A stretch of 64,000 bases of DNA from Acinetobacter seifertii (GTDB taxonomy: Bacteria; Pseudomonadota; Gammaproteobacteria; Pseudomonadales; Moraxellaceae), in NCBI RefSeq assembly GCF_000368065.1, contig NZ_KB851200.1, forward strand, positions 1,171,204-1,235,203, read 5' to 3'. This document shows, in pieces, positions 54,608 through 64,000 of this stretch (positions are counted from its first letter, which is position 1; each line of letters begins with the position of its first letter). The position numbers and the translations under genes are program-made. The notes beneath the pieces were generated by a model. That model had not been told where the DNA came from. It saw nothing but the letters and a program-made list of their open reading frames with translations, and ran no database searches.

Positions 54608-56272
54608 TTAAGCAAGAACATTGGTTTTAGTTTCAAGTTGTTGACGGAGTGTTTTTTTGTCGATTTTTCCAAAGGCTGTATATGGAAACTGCTCGATAAA
54701 TTCGACACGATCGGGAATTTTGTAGGTAGCAAGCCCATAGTCTTTCAGATGTTGACGAACTGACATAGCAAGGCGAATTGGACTTGGATCATTGGTTTGT
54801 GATTGCCATGCAATAAAGGCACAGCTTTTTTCACCCATAATCTCATCAGGCATAGCAACCAGTGCTGCAAGGCGAATTTGTGGATGAGTTAATAAAGCTT
54901 GTTCCACTTCTTCAGTCGCAATTTTTTCACCAGCACGATTGATTTGTTCTTTTGAACGTCCTTCGACAACAATGCAGCCATCATCACGAATACGAACTAA
55001 GTCACCTGTACGATAAAAACCATCTGGCGTAAAAGAACGAGCGTTGTGCTCTGGTGCTTGGTAATAGCCGCGAATGGTATAAGGACCACGAGTGAGTAGA
55101 TGCCCTACCTCTCCAGCTTGAACTGGCTGGTCATGATCATCCAACACCAAAATTTCATCATCTGGCGAGATTTTTAAACCTTGGGTATGAATAATTTGTT
55201 CTTTTGACATGCCAAAACGGGTGTAGTTCACAAGTCCTTCAGCCATTCCAAAGACCTGTTGCAAATTAATCTTAAACTCATCAATCAAGCGTGTGGCAAC
55301 TGCATCGGGTAAACGGGCTCCTCCGACTTGCAGGCAACGTAAAGTTGATAATATTGGATCTTGATCTTTTGCTGCTTTATCCATCCACGGTCGAACCAAT
55401 GCAGGAACTAAACAAGCATCTGTCACACCGTGTTTTTTAATAAGTGGAAATGCAGTTTCAGGGCTTGGATCTGTACCTAAAACCACCGCGCCACCCGCAT
55501 AAAAAATGCCTAAAGAACCAGCCGAGCTCATTGAAAAGTTATGTGCCGCAGGTAAAACCATGAGTAAGCGTGATGCCTGATTGAGTTGGCAAATTTTGGC
55601 ACTCTCACGCACACTGTAGAGATAATCATCATGAGTACGTGGAATCAGTTTTGGAACACCTGTGCTACCCCCCGAAAGCTGTAAAAAAGCCACTTGATCT
55701 GCTGTAGTTGGCGAGATTGCTTCCGCTAGAATTTCTGTTTCTTTTAATAGATTTTCGATAGCAACAAAATTACCAGCATCACCAAGTACAAATACATGCT
55801 CTAAGCAAGGTGCTGTTTGCTGAAGCTTTTCGGCAAGCTCTCGGTAATCAAATTTTTGGGCGCCAAAATCTGCGCAGAAATAAGCTTTAGCTTGCGTCTG
55901 TTTAAAAAAGCTACTGAGTTCGGCATATCGATGGGCAGGCAAAGACATGATAGGTAAAGCACCTAATCGAATCAGTGCAAAAAATAGAATATAGAACTGA
56001 TAGCGGTTTGGCATTTGTACGACGGCTTTATCGCCCGCACGTAAGCCATATTGATATAAATGGCTTGCACAACAGTCAACTAAGTTGTCAAATTTTTCAT
56101 AGCTAACAGCTTTATCACCATCATAAATTGCAATATTTTTCGCATACTTTTGAGCACTTTCCCGTAAAAAATCACTCAGATTTTGTCCAATCCAATAGCC
56201 TTTCTTACGGTAAGCCATGGCAAATTCTTCTGGATATGGCACAGCGCCCTCTAAATACTTTTTTGTTGTCAT
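54608..56272 (-). CDS. entE: 2,3-dihydroxybenzoate-AMP ligase
   Basis: A 554-residue stand-alone adenylation enzyme. It has the P-loop-like LSGGSTGVPK, YRTGDLVRI, GRSKEQINRAGEKI and the terminal catalytic Lys in AFGKIDKKTLR. It activates DHB and loads it on the carrier domain of EntB. It is spaced 11 bp after entC and 18 bp before entB. Confidence 0.95.
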   Translation of the reverse strand: MTTKKYLEGAVPYPEEFAMAYRKKGYWIGQNLSDFLRESAQKYAKNIAIYDGDKAVSYEKFDNLVDCCASHLYQYGLRAGDKAVVQMPNRYQFYILFFALIRLGALPIMSLPAHRYAELSSFFKQTQAKAYFCADFGAQKFDYRELAEKLQQTAPCLEHVFVLGDAGNFVAIENLLKETEILAEAISPTTADQVAFLQLSGGSTGVPKLIPRTHDDYLYSVRESAKICQLNQASRLLMVLPAAHNFSMSSAGSLGIFYAGGAVVLGTDPSPETAFPLIKKHGVTDACLVPALVRPWMDKAAKDQDPILSTLRCLQVGGARLPDAVATRLIDEFKINLQQVFGMAEGLVNYTRFGMSKEQIIHTQGLKISPDDEILVLDDHDQPVQAGEVGHLLTRGPYTIRGYYQAPEHNARSFTPDGFYRTGDLVRIRDDGCIVVEGRSKEQINRAGEKIATEEVEQALLTHPQIRLAALVAMPDEIMGEKSCAFIAWQSQTNDPSPIRLAMSVRQHLKDYGLATYKIPDRVEFIEQFPYTAFGKIDKKTLRQQLETKTNVLA

Positions 56273-56283
56273 CTGTATATTCC

Positions 56284-57507
56284 TTATCGTGGTAATTGGT
56301 CTGGTGAAATGTGCAAGCCATCAAGTACAGTACGGAACTTTGCAGCAGTTTCAGCATGTTCAGCTTGTGGACGTGAGGCTTCCACAATTCCTGCACCGGC
56401 AAATAAACGGGCAATATTTTGATAAATACGAGCACAGCGCACGGTCACAGACCATTCACCATTACCTTCGGCATCGGCCCAACCCATGGTTCCAGCGAAT
56501 AGTTCACGGTTAAATGGTTCAAGTTGCTGAATCAAATTTTTTGCTATGGAACTTGGCTCACCACAAATTGCAGGTGTTGGATGTAGACGTTCAATTAAGT
56601 CAAAAACATGAGTATCGGCTTGCTTAAGCTCGCCCGTAATGTGTGAGGCCAAGTGCCAAAGACGTTTGGTGCGAATAAGTGAAGGTTGTTTGGGCACATG
56701 TAGTTGCTTGCAGAAAGGAGTGAGTTCATCGGCAATCATTTCGATGACAAGAGCATGCTCATATTGATCTTTTTGTGAAGCTAATAAAGCTCTTGCATTA
56801 TTTTGGTCAACAATCGGATCATCATCGCGTGCTAATGTGCCCGCAACAGGTTTACTCCACATTTTATTATTTTGCTTTGCAATTAATAGTTCAGGACTTG
56901 CACCAACAAACCAACCTTCGCTTTGAGGGTGTCTTGCAACTGCATAGTTATATCCTTCAGGATTATGCTTGGCCAAGTTATAAAGTACATCTGAGACTGG
57001 AAGATTCTCTTCAAATTCAAGTTGTAAAATACGAGCAAGTACTGCTTTATCTAGCTTTTGTGCCCGCATTTGTTGTACTAAATATTCAACCTGTTGTTTA
57101 TAGTGTTCACCTGAAGGTAAATAATCGGCCTGCTTTAAGATTAAGTCATCAAGATTAATATCGGTTTGTGAAAATAAAGCTTTCTGGTAAACCTTGGCAT
57201 CTTGCATCAGCATTAAATTAACATCTGCCGATGAACTAAATGGCAACCCACCCATAACCTTGGCATCGCTATAACCATCTGCAATCGCTTGTTGTAATTG
57301 TAAACGGGCTTCGGTTAGCCACTCTTTTAACTGAGTGTCTTTTGTAACCTCAATATCTTTAAGTTTTTGATGACTCGATATGATGTATTCAGGAGTCGTA
57401 AATATAAAACCAGCGTTATCAGTGCAATTTAAAACTTCTTTTGCGAGTGTAATTCTGCTTTCAGTAAAATTTTCTCGTTGGATAAAATACGGATGCTGTA
57501 CCGACAT
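56284..57507 (-). CDS. entC: Isochorismate synthase
   Basis: A 407-residue chorismate-binding enzyme. The family core is seen in KAVLARILQLE, KPVAGTLARDDD, LVIEMIADELTPFCK, IRTKRLWHLAS, PTPAICGEPS and RELFAGTMGWAD. It converts chorismate to isochorismate, the first step of DHB formation. Confidence 0.95.
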   Translation of the reverse strand: MSVQHPYFIQRENFTESRITLAKEVLNCTDNAGFIFTTPEYIISSHQKLKDIEVTKDTQLKEWLTEARLQLQQAIADGYSDAKVMGGLPFSSSADVNLMLMQDAKVYQKALFSQTDINLDDLILKQADYLPSGEHYKQQVEYLVQQMRAQKLDKAVLARILQLEFEENLPVSDVLYNLAKHNPEGYNYAVARHPQSEGWFVGASPELLIAKQNNKMWSKPVAGTLARDDDPIVDQNNARALLASQKDQYEHALVIEMIADELTPFCKQLHVPKQPSLIRTKRLWHLASHITGELKQADTHVFDLIERLHPTPAICGEPSSIAKNLIQQLEPFNRELFAGTMGWADAEGNGEWSVTVRCARIYQNIARLFAGAGIVEASRPQAEHAETAAKFRTVLDGLHISPDQLPR

Positions 57508-57551
57508 CTCGCAACTCCTTATAAAATTATTTTGTTGTGATGAATTAATAT

Positions 57552-58322
57552 TTAAACGCCTAATGTGGCTCCCCCATCGACCACAATTTCTTGCATAGTA
57601 ATTTGTGCTGCTTGGTCTGAAAGTAAAAAGCTAACGGTATTAGCAATATCTTCAGGCTGAGCAAGTTTTCTAAGTGGAATACCAGTACGGTACTGGTTTA
57701 AGTCACCATCAATAACAGCAGGTGGAGGTGAATTATCTGTCCAAAGCTGCTGCTGCATTTGAGTGAGCGTAGAGCCTGGTGAAACAATATTGAGCCTGAC
57801 TTGGTGAGGTGCGATTTCAAGTGCAAGATTACGGCAGTAATGGCTCAGTGCAGCTTTACTCGTTGCATACATGCCAAGTTGTATACGTGGCATACGTGAA
57901 CTGTTCGAGCTAATCGTGACAATGCTTCCCTGCTTTTTTTCACAAAAATGTTTAGCAAGTTGTTGACTAATCGCAATGGGTGCCATGACATTTACAGCGA
58001 AAAGTGTTTGCCAGTCTTCTGTTTTTGCTTCAAGCATAGAACGCATAATTAATACGCCCGCTGCATTTACTAAGCCTGTAATGTTGTGCTTTTCCAAAAG
58101 CTCCGCAATCAAATTTTGAGTAGTTTGTTGCTGTGTAATGTCTTGTGAAATTCCTTGCCAATGTGATATTTCATAGTTTTCTAGCTTTTGAATGATTTCC
58201 CATTGTTCTGGGTTTTCCTGTTGGTCAATACCAATCACTTGATACCCTTGCTGCAATAATTTTTTTGCAATAGCAGCTCCAATACCTCTTGCAGCACCTG
58301 TGACTACGATGGTAGAGCTCAT
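57552..58322 (-). CDS. entA: 2,3-dihydro-2,3-dihydroxybenzoate dehydrogenase
   Basis: A 256-residue short-chain dehydrogenase. It has the NAD motif TGAARGIG, the catalytic Ser (TISSNSS) and YATSK. It gives 2,3-dihydroxybenzoate. It is first in the minus-strand operon, with a Fur site about 50 bp upstream. Confidence 0.94.
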   Translation of the reverse strand: MSSTIVVTGAARGIGAAIAKKLLQQGYQVIGIDQQENPEQWEIIQKLENYEISHWQGISQDITQQQTTQNLIAELLEKHNITGLVNAAGVLIMRSMLEAKTEDWQTLFAVNVMAPIAISQQLAKHFCEKKQGSIVTISSNSSRMPRIQLGMYATSKAALSHYCRNLALEIAPHQVRLNIVSPGSTLTQMQQQLWTDNSPPPAVIDGDLNQYRTGIPLRKLAQPEDIANTVSFLLSDQAAQITMQEIVVDGGATLGV

Positions 58323-58369
58323 ATTTAACTCCTGTTTGAAGCAATATTAAATTGCGCAACATAATTGCA

Positions 58370-58389
58370 AATAATTATCATTATTATCA
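58370..58389. promoter_or_regulatory. Fur-site-like repeats upstream of entA
   Basis: Two ATTATCA half-sites lie at 58374-58380 and 58383-58389, in the A+T-rich gap between entA and the esterase gene. Confidence 0.65.
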
Positions 58390-58510
58390 AGTGCAATAAA
58401 TATCAAACATATGATTACAATCTAAATTAAGCTATTTATTAACCATAATTTTAAATTAAGTTATTGTTTTTAATTAATATTATAAAAATAAGCATTTCTT
58501 TATTGATTAT

Positions 58511-58550
58511 AATGATAATTGTTTTCATTTACTAATGATAATCATTTTGA
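58511..58550. promoter_or_regulatory. Overlapping Fur boxes upstream of the esterase-NRPS operon
   Basis: AATGATAATTGTTTTCATT (58511-58529) is followed by a TAATGATAATCATT core ending near 58547. The second core is nearly identical to the Fur consensus centre. Together they cover the presumed -10 region of the plus-strand operon. Confidence 0.78.
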
Positions 58551-58587
58551 TAATTTGACCGCGCTTTCTTGTCGAGATGGACTCAAA

Positions 58588-59787
58588 ATGAAGCCATTTT
58601 CTCATCCCTTACATCCCCTATTTCAACAACTCAATGTTGGGAGTGAGGTCTGGTGGAATATCGTTAAAAAAATAGGTAACCCACTCGTTAACCTACAAAA
58701 AAATAAAGCGCTATGTACCTTTGTTTGGCGTAGTCCTGAGCCTAAAGAAAGTATCTTTGTCTATATTGATATTTATTCACAAAGCCCTTCTATCTATCAA
58801 AAGTGGAATCGTTTTAGCCGTATAGCTGGGACAGATGTGCATTTTTTTGAAATAGAGCTGCCTCTAGCTTGGGCTGGTAGTTATGTTGTAGTTACGGCTA
58901 GTGAAGAAGCGCCAGAAACAGATTGCACGTCCACACGCCGCTCATGGTGGCAGACACAGCTTAAACAAAATGCTCAAATTGATCCTTTAAGCCACCAAGC
59001 AGTTTATACAGGACATTTAGCGCGTTATATCAATCAGATTCAACTCAAGAACACAAAATCTTTAATAAGCGATTGCCCAATTACAAAGACATTTAAATGG
59101 TCAAGTCGCTTATGCCAACAGGATTATTTGGTCGATATTTTTATTAGTGGTGAATTAGCAGAAGAAAGTCTGCCATTAGTTATTTTGCTTGATGGCCAAA
59201 TCTGGAGTCGAGAGCTTTCAATTCTGTCCGAAATTCAACATTTGACTGATTCAAATAAGATTCGTCCAGCAGCCTATGTTTTTGTTCATAGTTTAAATAG
59301 TCAACAACGCCAACAAGATTATGGTTGTCATGAAGCATTTAGTCGGGCGTTGGTTGAAGAACTCATTGAAATGCTCCTAAAAGAATATTCGTTTATTTCT
59401 AAAACCGACATTACGTTATGTGGTCAAAGTCTAGGTGGTTTATGTGCTTTACATAGCGCTTTGCTGTTTCCGACCATTTTTACTTCCCTAATTTTGCAAT
59501 CTGGATCTTATTGGTGGTCAGATTTTTCAAACAGTATTTTAGGGCAAAAGCATAAAGGTAATATTTTAGAACTGCTTCAAAACCTATCTCATCAATTATC
59601 AAAAACAACTCAAATTTATATCAGTGCCGGCACGTATGAAACCGATATGCGGGACGATGCCCTTCAGCTTTATCAACAATTGCAATCATTCAATCAAGTG
59701 AGTTTTCACACTTTTCCAGGCGGACATGATGCTGTGAATTGGCGTACTGACTTGCTTAAGGCATTGCAACAAACACCTTCACTATAA
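58588..59787 (+). CDS. Enterochelin esterase-like (Fes) protein
   Basis: A 399-residue Fes-family esterase: an N-terminal beta domain (WWNIVKK, FVWRSPEP), then the alpha/beta hydrolase domain with the Ser elbow LCGQSLGGLCAL and the His in FPGGHDAVNWR. It hydrolyses ester-linked catechol siderophores in the cytoplasm to free iron. The ATG at 58588 is chosen; a TTG at 58519 in the same frame lies inside a Fur box. It is first in the operon with the MbtH and NRPS genes. Confidence 0.9.
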   Translation: MKPFSHPLHPLFQQLNVGSEVWWNIVKKIGNPLVNLQKNKALCTFVWRSPEPKESIFVYIDIYSQSPSIYQKWNRFSRIAGTDVHFFEIELPLAWAGSYVVVTASEEAPETDCTSTRRSWWQTQLKQNAQIDPLSHQAVYTGHLARYINQIQLKNTKSLISDCPITKTFKWSSRLCQQDYLVDIFISGELAEESLPLVILLDGQIWSRELSILSEIQHLTDSNKIRPAAYVFVHSLNSQQRQQDYGCHEAFSRALVEELIEMLLKEYSFISKTDITLCGQSLGGLCALHSALLFPTIFTSLILQSGSYWWSDFSNSILGQKHKGNILELLQNLSHQLSKTTQIYISAGTYETDMRDDALQLYQQLQSFNQVSFHTFPGGHDAVNWRTDLLKALQQTPSL

Positions 59788-59816
59788 CCATTTGTTTCAT
59801 CAAGGATAACAATATC

Positions 59817-60032
59817 ATGCGTAACTTACAGGAAAATTATATCAATCCATTTGATAACGAAAGTTTATCTTTTCAAGTTCTAAAAAATCAGCAAGGTGAG
59901 TTCAGTTTATGGCCTGCTCAACATCAGGTGCCATCGGGGTGGGATATTCAGCATGGACCAGATACGCGGGCTTCATGTATTGCATATGTAGAAAAGCATT
60001 GGTTAACCATTAATCCTTTTCAACAAGCGTAA
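59817..60032 (+). CDS. MbtH-like NRPS accessory protein
   Basis: A 71-residue MbtH protein with the family markers NPFDNESLSF, FSLWP, VPSGW and CIAYVEKHW. It binds and solubilises adenylation domains, here those of the NRPS encoded 12 bp downstream. Confidence 0.95.
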   Translation: MRNLQENYINPFDNESLSFQVLKNQQGEFSLWPAQHQVPSGWDIQHGPDTRASCIAYVEKHWLTINPFQQA

Positions 60033-60044
60033 TGGAGAACAATC

Positions 60045-63000
60045 ATGAATCAAGCATTACATAATGAGTTTACCCAAGAGCTTTCTGGGCCAACACGCTT
60101 TGAGCTTACTTCTACACAATTGGGGATATTTCTTGCCGATCATTTAAGTTCTATTAATGATCTATATACCATTGCTCACTGTCTTGAACTTCCTAAATCG
60201 GTTGATCTTTCATTATTTAAAGAAGCCATTCAAATTGGTTTAAATGAAGCCGATACGGTCATTGCTTCATATTCATCTGACGCGTCTCAACCGTTTATTG
60301 AGCTTAACAATCAAGTTCAAATACAAATAGAGGAGTTTGATTTTTGTCATTTAACACCTAAAAAAGCTCAGCAACGTTTATGGGACTGGATGCCATCAGA
60401 TCGTCAATGTGCTAAATCACTTAAAGCGGGTGAATCTCAACTGTTCCGTCAGGTGTTATTTACGACCCATGACAAAGTGTATTGGTATCAACGTTATCAC
60501 CACATCATGCTTGATGGTTTTAGCATGATTAACCTGACCAAACGTATTGTTGAACTCTATCAACAATTACAAGAAGAAAAAGACCTTTCAATTTCTCCTT
60601 TCATGGGCGTTAATGATGTTATTTCTGAGCGCCAAGCATATGAAAATAGCCATCAATTTAAAATAGACCAAGCTTTCTGGAAGGCATATTGTGAAGATTT
60701 ACCTAGTCCAGTTAGTTTAAGTACTCATCATTTAGCGGCAAAAACCACAGCGACATTTATTAAGCATCAACTCCGTTTTTCGACAGGAATTTTAGAGCAA
60801 ATTCAGGCTTTGGCTGCGCAATCTAAATTAGCTTTGAATGACATGATGATGTCATTGTCATTACATTATATTTACAAAATGACCGATAAAGCCGATTTGG
60901 TTAACGGTATTCCATTCATGCGCCGTTTAGGTTCAAAAGCGATTCGCTCAACCTTACCGACGGTAAATGTCTTGCCTGTGAAGTTTAAAGTTGCTGAAAA
61001 AGACAGTTGGGTAAGCTTGGCTCAACATGTACAAGAGCAATTACGACAAATTCGTCCACATCAGAAATATGATGCTGAACAAATTTTAAGAGATTTAAAT
61101 AGTATCGATATTCATGAACGAATGTACGGCCCTATTTTAAACTATAAAGCTTTTGATCAAGACCTGATGTTAGGTGGTGAAAAGGTCAAAACGCACCATA
61201 TTTCTACAGGGCCAATTGATGATTTTGAGTTTTCTTTTATTGTTCAAGATCATGAACTCATTATCGAACTACGTGCAGATTCGCAGCGTTATACACAAGA
61301 TGAACTATTTAACCATGGTCAACGCTTAACTTTATTGCTTGAACAAGCTCTAATTCGTCCAGAACAGGCCTGTAGCAATTTTAATATTACGACACCACAA
61401 GAGCTTGCTGCCCTTACTCAAAGTGGTATTGGTCCGCGTGTTAGCCATCCTGAACAATATAATAATGTTCTAGATATTTTTTATGAGCAAGTTAAGAAGT
61501 ATCCCAAACGTACCGCAATTGTGAGTGGTGAACGTCCAAACCTTCAGCATCTTAGTTTTGCTGAGCTTGCAGTACAAGTGAATCAACTGACTCGTTTTTT
61601 ACAAGAACATGGTGCCAAAAAGCAAACTGTCATTGCTGGAGCTATTCCTCGTTCGATTGACTCAGTTGTTGTGATGTTATCTGTACTCAATTCTGGGGCG
61701 AGCTTCTTACCTCTCGATTTAGATTACCCAATCGATCGTATGCAAATGATGTGTGAAGATGCAAATCCATTATTTGTATTAACCACACAAGCACTCGCAC
61801 AGCAACTACCACAAAATATTCAGCAGTTATATCTTGATCATGAAGATGTTCAAACACAAATTCGAAAGCAAGATGCGAGTAATATTCCTGCCGAAAATCG
61901 TAAATTTAATTTCCAAGACGTCGCTTATGTAATTTTTACCTCGGGAAGTACTGGCCGTCCTAAAGGGGTAATGAACACACATGGTTCTTTACTCAACCTT
62001 ATTTTGTCGCATAAACCAACCATTTACTGGCCTGTATTAGAAGCTGTAAATCAGCGTTTCCCTGAGCGTCCGTTACGTGCAGCGCATACCCACTCTTTCT
62101 CATTTGACTCATCTTGGTTACAAGTTTTCTGGATGCTCTGGGGCCAAGAGCTACATATCTTTGATGAAAACATGCGTCGTGATGCATTTGGTTTAGTGCA
62201 AGAGATTCAGCAACGACAAATCGATACACTTGATTTACCGCCATCTTTTTGCGCGCAAATGATAACGAATGGTTTATTTGCTGAAAATCAGCATCATCCA
62301 AGTCTTATTTTGATTGGTGGTGAAGCTGCACCATTAGCTTTATGGCAACAGCTTAATGCTCAGCCTGAACTTTTTACTCATAACTTATATGGCCCAACAG
62401 AATATACTGTTGATACTTTCCGAGCAGAATTAAAGCAGACAGCTCGCCCTGTCATTGGTAACCCTATTGGTAATACACAAGCCTATGTACTCGATCGCCA
62501 CTTGCAACGATGCCCGACTGGCGTTATTGGTGAGCTTTATATTTCTGGTTTTGGGATTGCCAATGGTTATTTAGGTCGCGCTGACTTAAGTGCTGCCCGC
62601 TTTGTAGCGAATCCATTTGAATATGGACAGCGCATGTACCGTACGGGTGATTTAGTCCGCTGGAATAGTGCGGGTAAACTTGAGTTTATGGGCCGCTGTG
62701 ATGACCAGATTAAAATTCGTGGTTATCGAGTTGAGATTGGTGAAGTTGAAAATGCACTTTCGATTTTAGCCAATGTTGAAAGCGCAGTCGTGATTGCAGA
62801 ACCGATTAATAATAGTCATCGTTTACTCGGTTATTGTGTGGTCAAAGACATTGAACTTGATGAAAAAACCAGTGAGCAATTAAGTCAGCAATATTTAAGT
62901 TTGTTACGTCAAAACTTACCTGAATATATGGTGCCATCTGCCCTGACTGTTATGTCCGAATTTCCACGAAATGTAAGTGGCAAAGTGGATAAAAAAGCAT

Positions 63001-64000
63001 TGCCAAAGCCTCAAATTCGTACCCACAGCCGAATGCCCCAAACACCTGAACAGCAACTTCTATGTCAAATTATTGCATCTGTTCTTAAGCTTGATGCTAT
63101 TGGAATTGATGACGACTTCTTTATGACAGGTGGCGATAGTATTTCTGCGATTATGCTTTGTACTCAATTGCGCCAACGTGGGTACGGCTTAAGACCAAGT
63201 GATGTATTCCAATTTAAAACAGTCGCTGCTATAGCACAGCAACTCACCCGACTAGATGAGCAACAAGCAGCCATTTCAAAACCGTTATTTTCAGCTGACC
63301 TAGAACAAAAGGTTCAAGAAAAATATGGTAAAAAAAGCACTATTTTACCATTGCTTCCTTTGCAAAAAGGCATGCTGTTCTTGTCTCAAGTTGAAAAACA
63401 ATCGAATTATAATGCTTTTACTCGTCTTAGCTTAAATGGAGACATTGATCCGGTACGTTTGCAGCAAGCGTTGATTACTGTATTAAAACGTCATCCTCAA
63501 CTAGGTGGACATTTTGATAGCGAATTAGCTGAAGAACCTGTTTTTATTTATTCATTACACCCTACTCAAGCTTGGCCAGTTCAGTTTTGTTCAGTCACTC
63601 CCGATCTGCTTGAGCAAACCATTCAAGAAGCATTGCAGCAACCGATTCATCTCGACCAACCTTATGGCCTGATTCGGGCAACCTTAATTCAACATGCTCC
63701 AGAACAGTTAGAACTATTGATTATGGTGCATCATCTGTTAACAGATGGCTGGTCAACTCCACTATTTTTACAAGATTTTATTAAGGCCTATCAGCAAGTT
63801 AACCAGCCATTACCTGCACTTGAACATAGTTATGAAAAGGTCATTAAAGCCTTATCTGCACGTGACCATGAAATATCAAAAGTGATATGGAAACGTGATT
63901 TAACTGATTTGCAGCCACTTATTTTATTTAATCAACCACAGAAAGCTGTACAGGAAACTTCATATCATTTAAGTGCTGAGTTGGGTGCAAAACTTCAGCA
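60045..64000 (+). CDS. Siderophore non-ribosomal peptide synthetase (runs off right edge)
   Basis: An open frame of at least 1318 codons. A condensation domain (HHIMLDG at residue 152) is followed by an adenylation domain (TSGSTGRPKG at 632, YRTGDLVRW, then RGYRVEIGEVENAL). Next come a carrier domain (GGDSI, Ser about 1032) and a second condensation domain (HHLLTDG at 1229). EntF is C-A-T-TE in about 1290 residues, so this is a longer, at least two-module enzyme in the style of DhbF or VabF. The first condensation domain should accept DHB from EntB. GGAG precedes the ATG at 60045. An aligned-by-eye specificity code D-S-L-D-L-G-L-V-D-K does not match the Ser code of EntF. Confidence 0.93.
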   Translation, partial: MNQALHNEFTQELSGPTRFELTSTQLGIFLADHLSSINDLYTIAHCLELPKSVDLSLFKEAIQIGLNEADTVIASYSSDASQPFIELNNQVQIQIEEFDFCHLTPKKAQQRLWDWMPSDRQCAKSLKAGESQLFRQVLFTTHDKVYWYQRYHHIMLDGFSMINLTKRIVELYQQLQEEKDLSISPFMGVNDVISERQAYENSHQFKIDQAFWKAYCEDLPSPVSLSTHHLAAKTTATFIKHQLRFSTGILEQIQALAAQSKLALNDMMMSLSLHYIYKMTDKADLVNGIPFMRRLGSKAIRSTLPTVNVLPVKFKVAEKDSWVSLAQHVQEQLRQIRPHQKYDAEQILRDLNSIDIHERMYGPILNYKAFDQDLMLGGEKVKTHHISTGPIDDFEFSFIVQDHELIIELRADSQRYTQDELFNHGQRLTLLLEQALIRPEQACSNFNITTPQELAALTQSGIGPRVSHPEQYNNVLDIFYEQVKKYPKRTAIVSGERPNLQHLSFAELAVQVNQLTRFLQEHGAKKQTVIAGAIPRSIDSVVVMLSVLNSGASFLPLDLDYPIDRMQMMCEDANPLFVLTTQALAQQLPQNIQQLYLDHEDVQTQIRKQDASNIPAENRKFNFQDVAYVIFTSGSTGRPKGVMNTHGSLLNLILSHKPTIYWPVLEAVNQRFPERPLRAAHTHSFSFDSSWLQVFWMLWGQELHIFDENMRRDAFGLVQEIQQRQIDTLDLPPSFCAQMITNGLFAENQHHPSLILIGGEAAPLALWQQLNAQPELFTHNLYGPTEYTVDTFRAELKQTARPVIGNPIGNTQAYVLDRHLQRCPTGVIGELYISGFGIANGYLGRADLSAARFVANPFEYGQRMYRTGDLVRWNSAGKLEFMGRCDDQIKIRGYRVEIGEVENALSILANVESAVVIAEPINNSHRLLGYCVVKDIELDEKTSEQLSQQYLSLLRQNLPEYMVPSALTVMSEFPRNVSGKVDKKALPKPQIRTHSRMPQTPEQQLLCQIIASVLKLDAIGIDDDFFMTGGDSISAIMLCTQLRQRGYGLRPSDVFQFKTVAAIAQQLTRLDEQQAAISKPLFSADLEQKVQEKYGKKSTILPLLPLQKGMLFLSQVEKQSNYNAFTRLSLNGDIDPVRLQQALITVLKRHPQLGGHFDSELAEEPVFIYSLHPTQAWPVQFCSVTPDLLEQTIQEALQQPIHLDQPYGLIRATLIQHAPEQLELLIMVHHLLTDGWSTPLFLQDFIKAYQQVNQPLPALEHSYEKVIKALSARDHEISKVIWKRDLTDLQPLILFNQPQKAVQETSYHLSAELGAKLQ

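Noticed and set aside
56775..57158. 127-codon plus-strand frame
   Set aside because: It is antisense within entC, with composition typical of a shadow frame.
58519..58587. Extended start of the Fes-like esterase
   Set aside because: The start is a TTG located inside a Fur box, and the encoded residues do not resemble the family.
61999..62301. 100-codon frame on the minus strand
   Set aside because: It lies antisense within the adenylation domain of the NRPS and has no family features.

Overview
The window reads as chromosomal DNA of an Acinetobacter, most likely of the calcoaceticus-baumannii group. It is A+T-rich (G+C about 38-40% by eye). It carries the pqqABCDE order known from Acinetobacter, a class III alcohol dehydrogenase, a chaperone-usher fimbrial operon and a Fur-regulated catechol siderophore locus. 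No tRNA, rRNA, insertion sequence, phage integrase or CRISPR array was seen. Species is inference; no rRNA or typing gene lies in the window.

1-20,970: a sulfur-acquisition region. It holds the start of a sigma-54 activator with no sensory domain (minus strand, runs off the left edge), two SsuD-like flavin monooxygenases, a DszC/SfnB-like acyl-CoA-dehydrogenase-fold flavoprotein and a dipeptide-type ABC importer. It also holds a TonB receptor with a secreted lipase, a heterodimeric ABC exporter-fold pair, and two proteins that look like cytoplasmic DszB-type sulfinate desulfinases rather than binding proteins. Five sigma-54 (-24/-12) promoters of the form TTGGCAT-N5-TTGCT can be read in front of these transcription units. 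Each has a dyad TGTT-N8-AACA 50-120 bp upstream. The region therefore looks like one enhancer-activated regulon for releasing sulfur from organosulfur compounds.

20,970-28,800: an A+T-rich spacer with hairpins, a miniature fimbrillin-like secreted protein, a type 1-like chaperone-usher operon (major subunit, chaperone, usher, tip adhesin) and a secreted protein of unknown function.

28,800-39,000: mixed chromosomal genes. These are frmA/adhC, a 623-residue protein of unknown function, a catalase-fold lipoprotein, a small unknown protein, panB, a phospholipase D-family enzyme, a uracil-DNA-glycosylase-superfamily protein and two small proteins.

39,000-43,350: the PQQ operon (pqqABCDE, with the pqqA peptide gene only 24 codons long) followed by an M19 dipeptidase. 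43,566-47,730: polyphosphate kinase, then a 5'-nucleotidase-family lipoprotein.

47,800-64,000: an iron-regulated 2,3-dihydroxybenzoate siderophore locus. It has a degenerate Fur paralogue, a TonB siderophore receptor and an RND transporter without a membrane-fusion partner. These are followed by entA-entC-entE-entB on the minus strand, then an Fes-like esterase, an MbtH protein and an NRPS that runs off the right edge. The NRPS has a second condensation domain after its first carrier domain, so it is not a simple EntF. Fur boxes lie in both divergent promoter regions.
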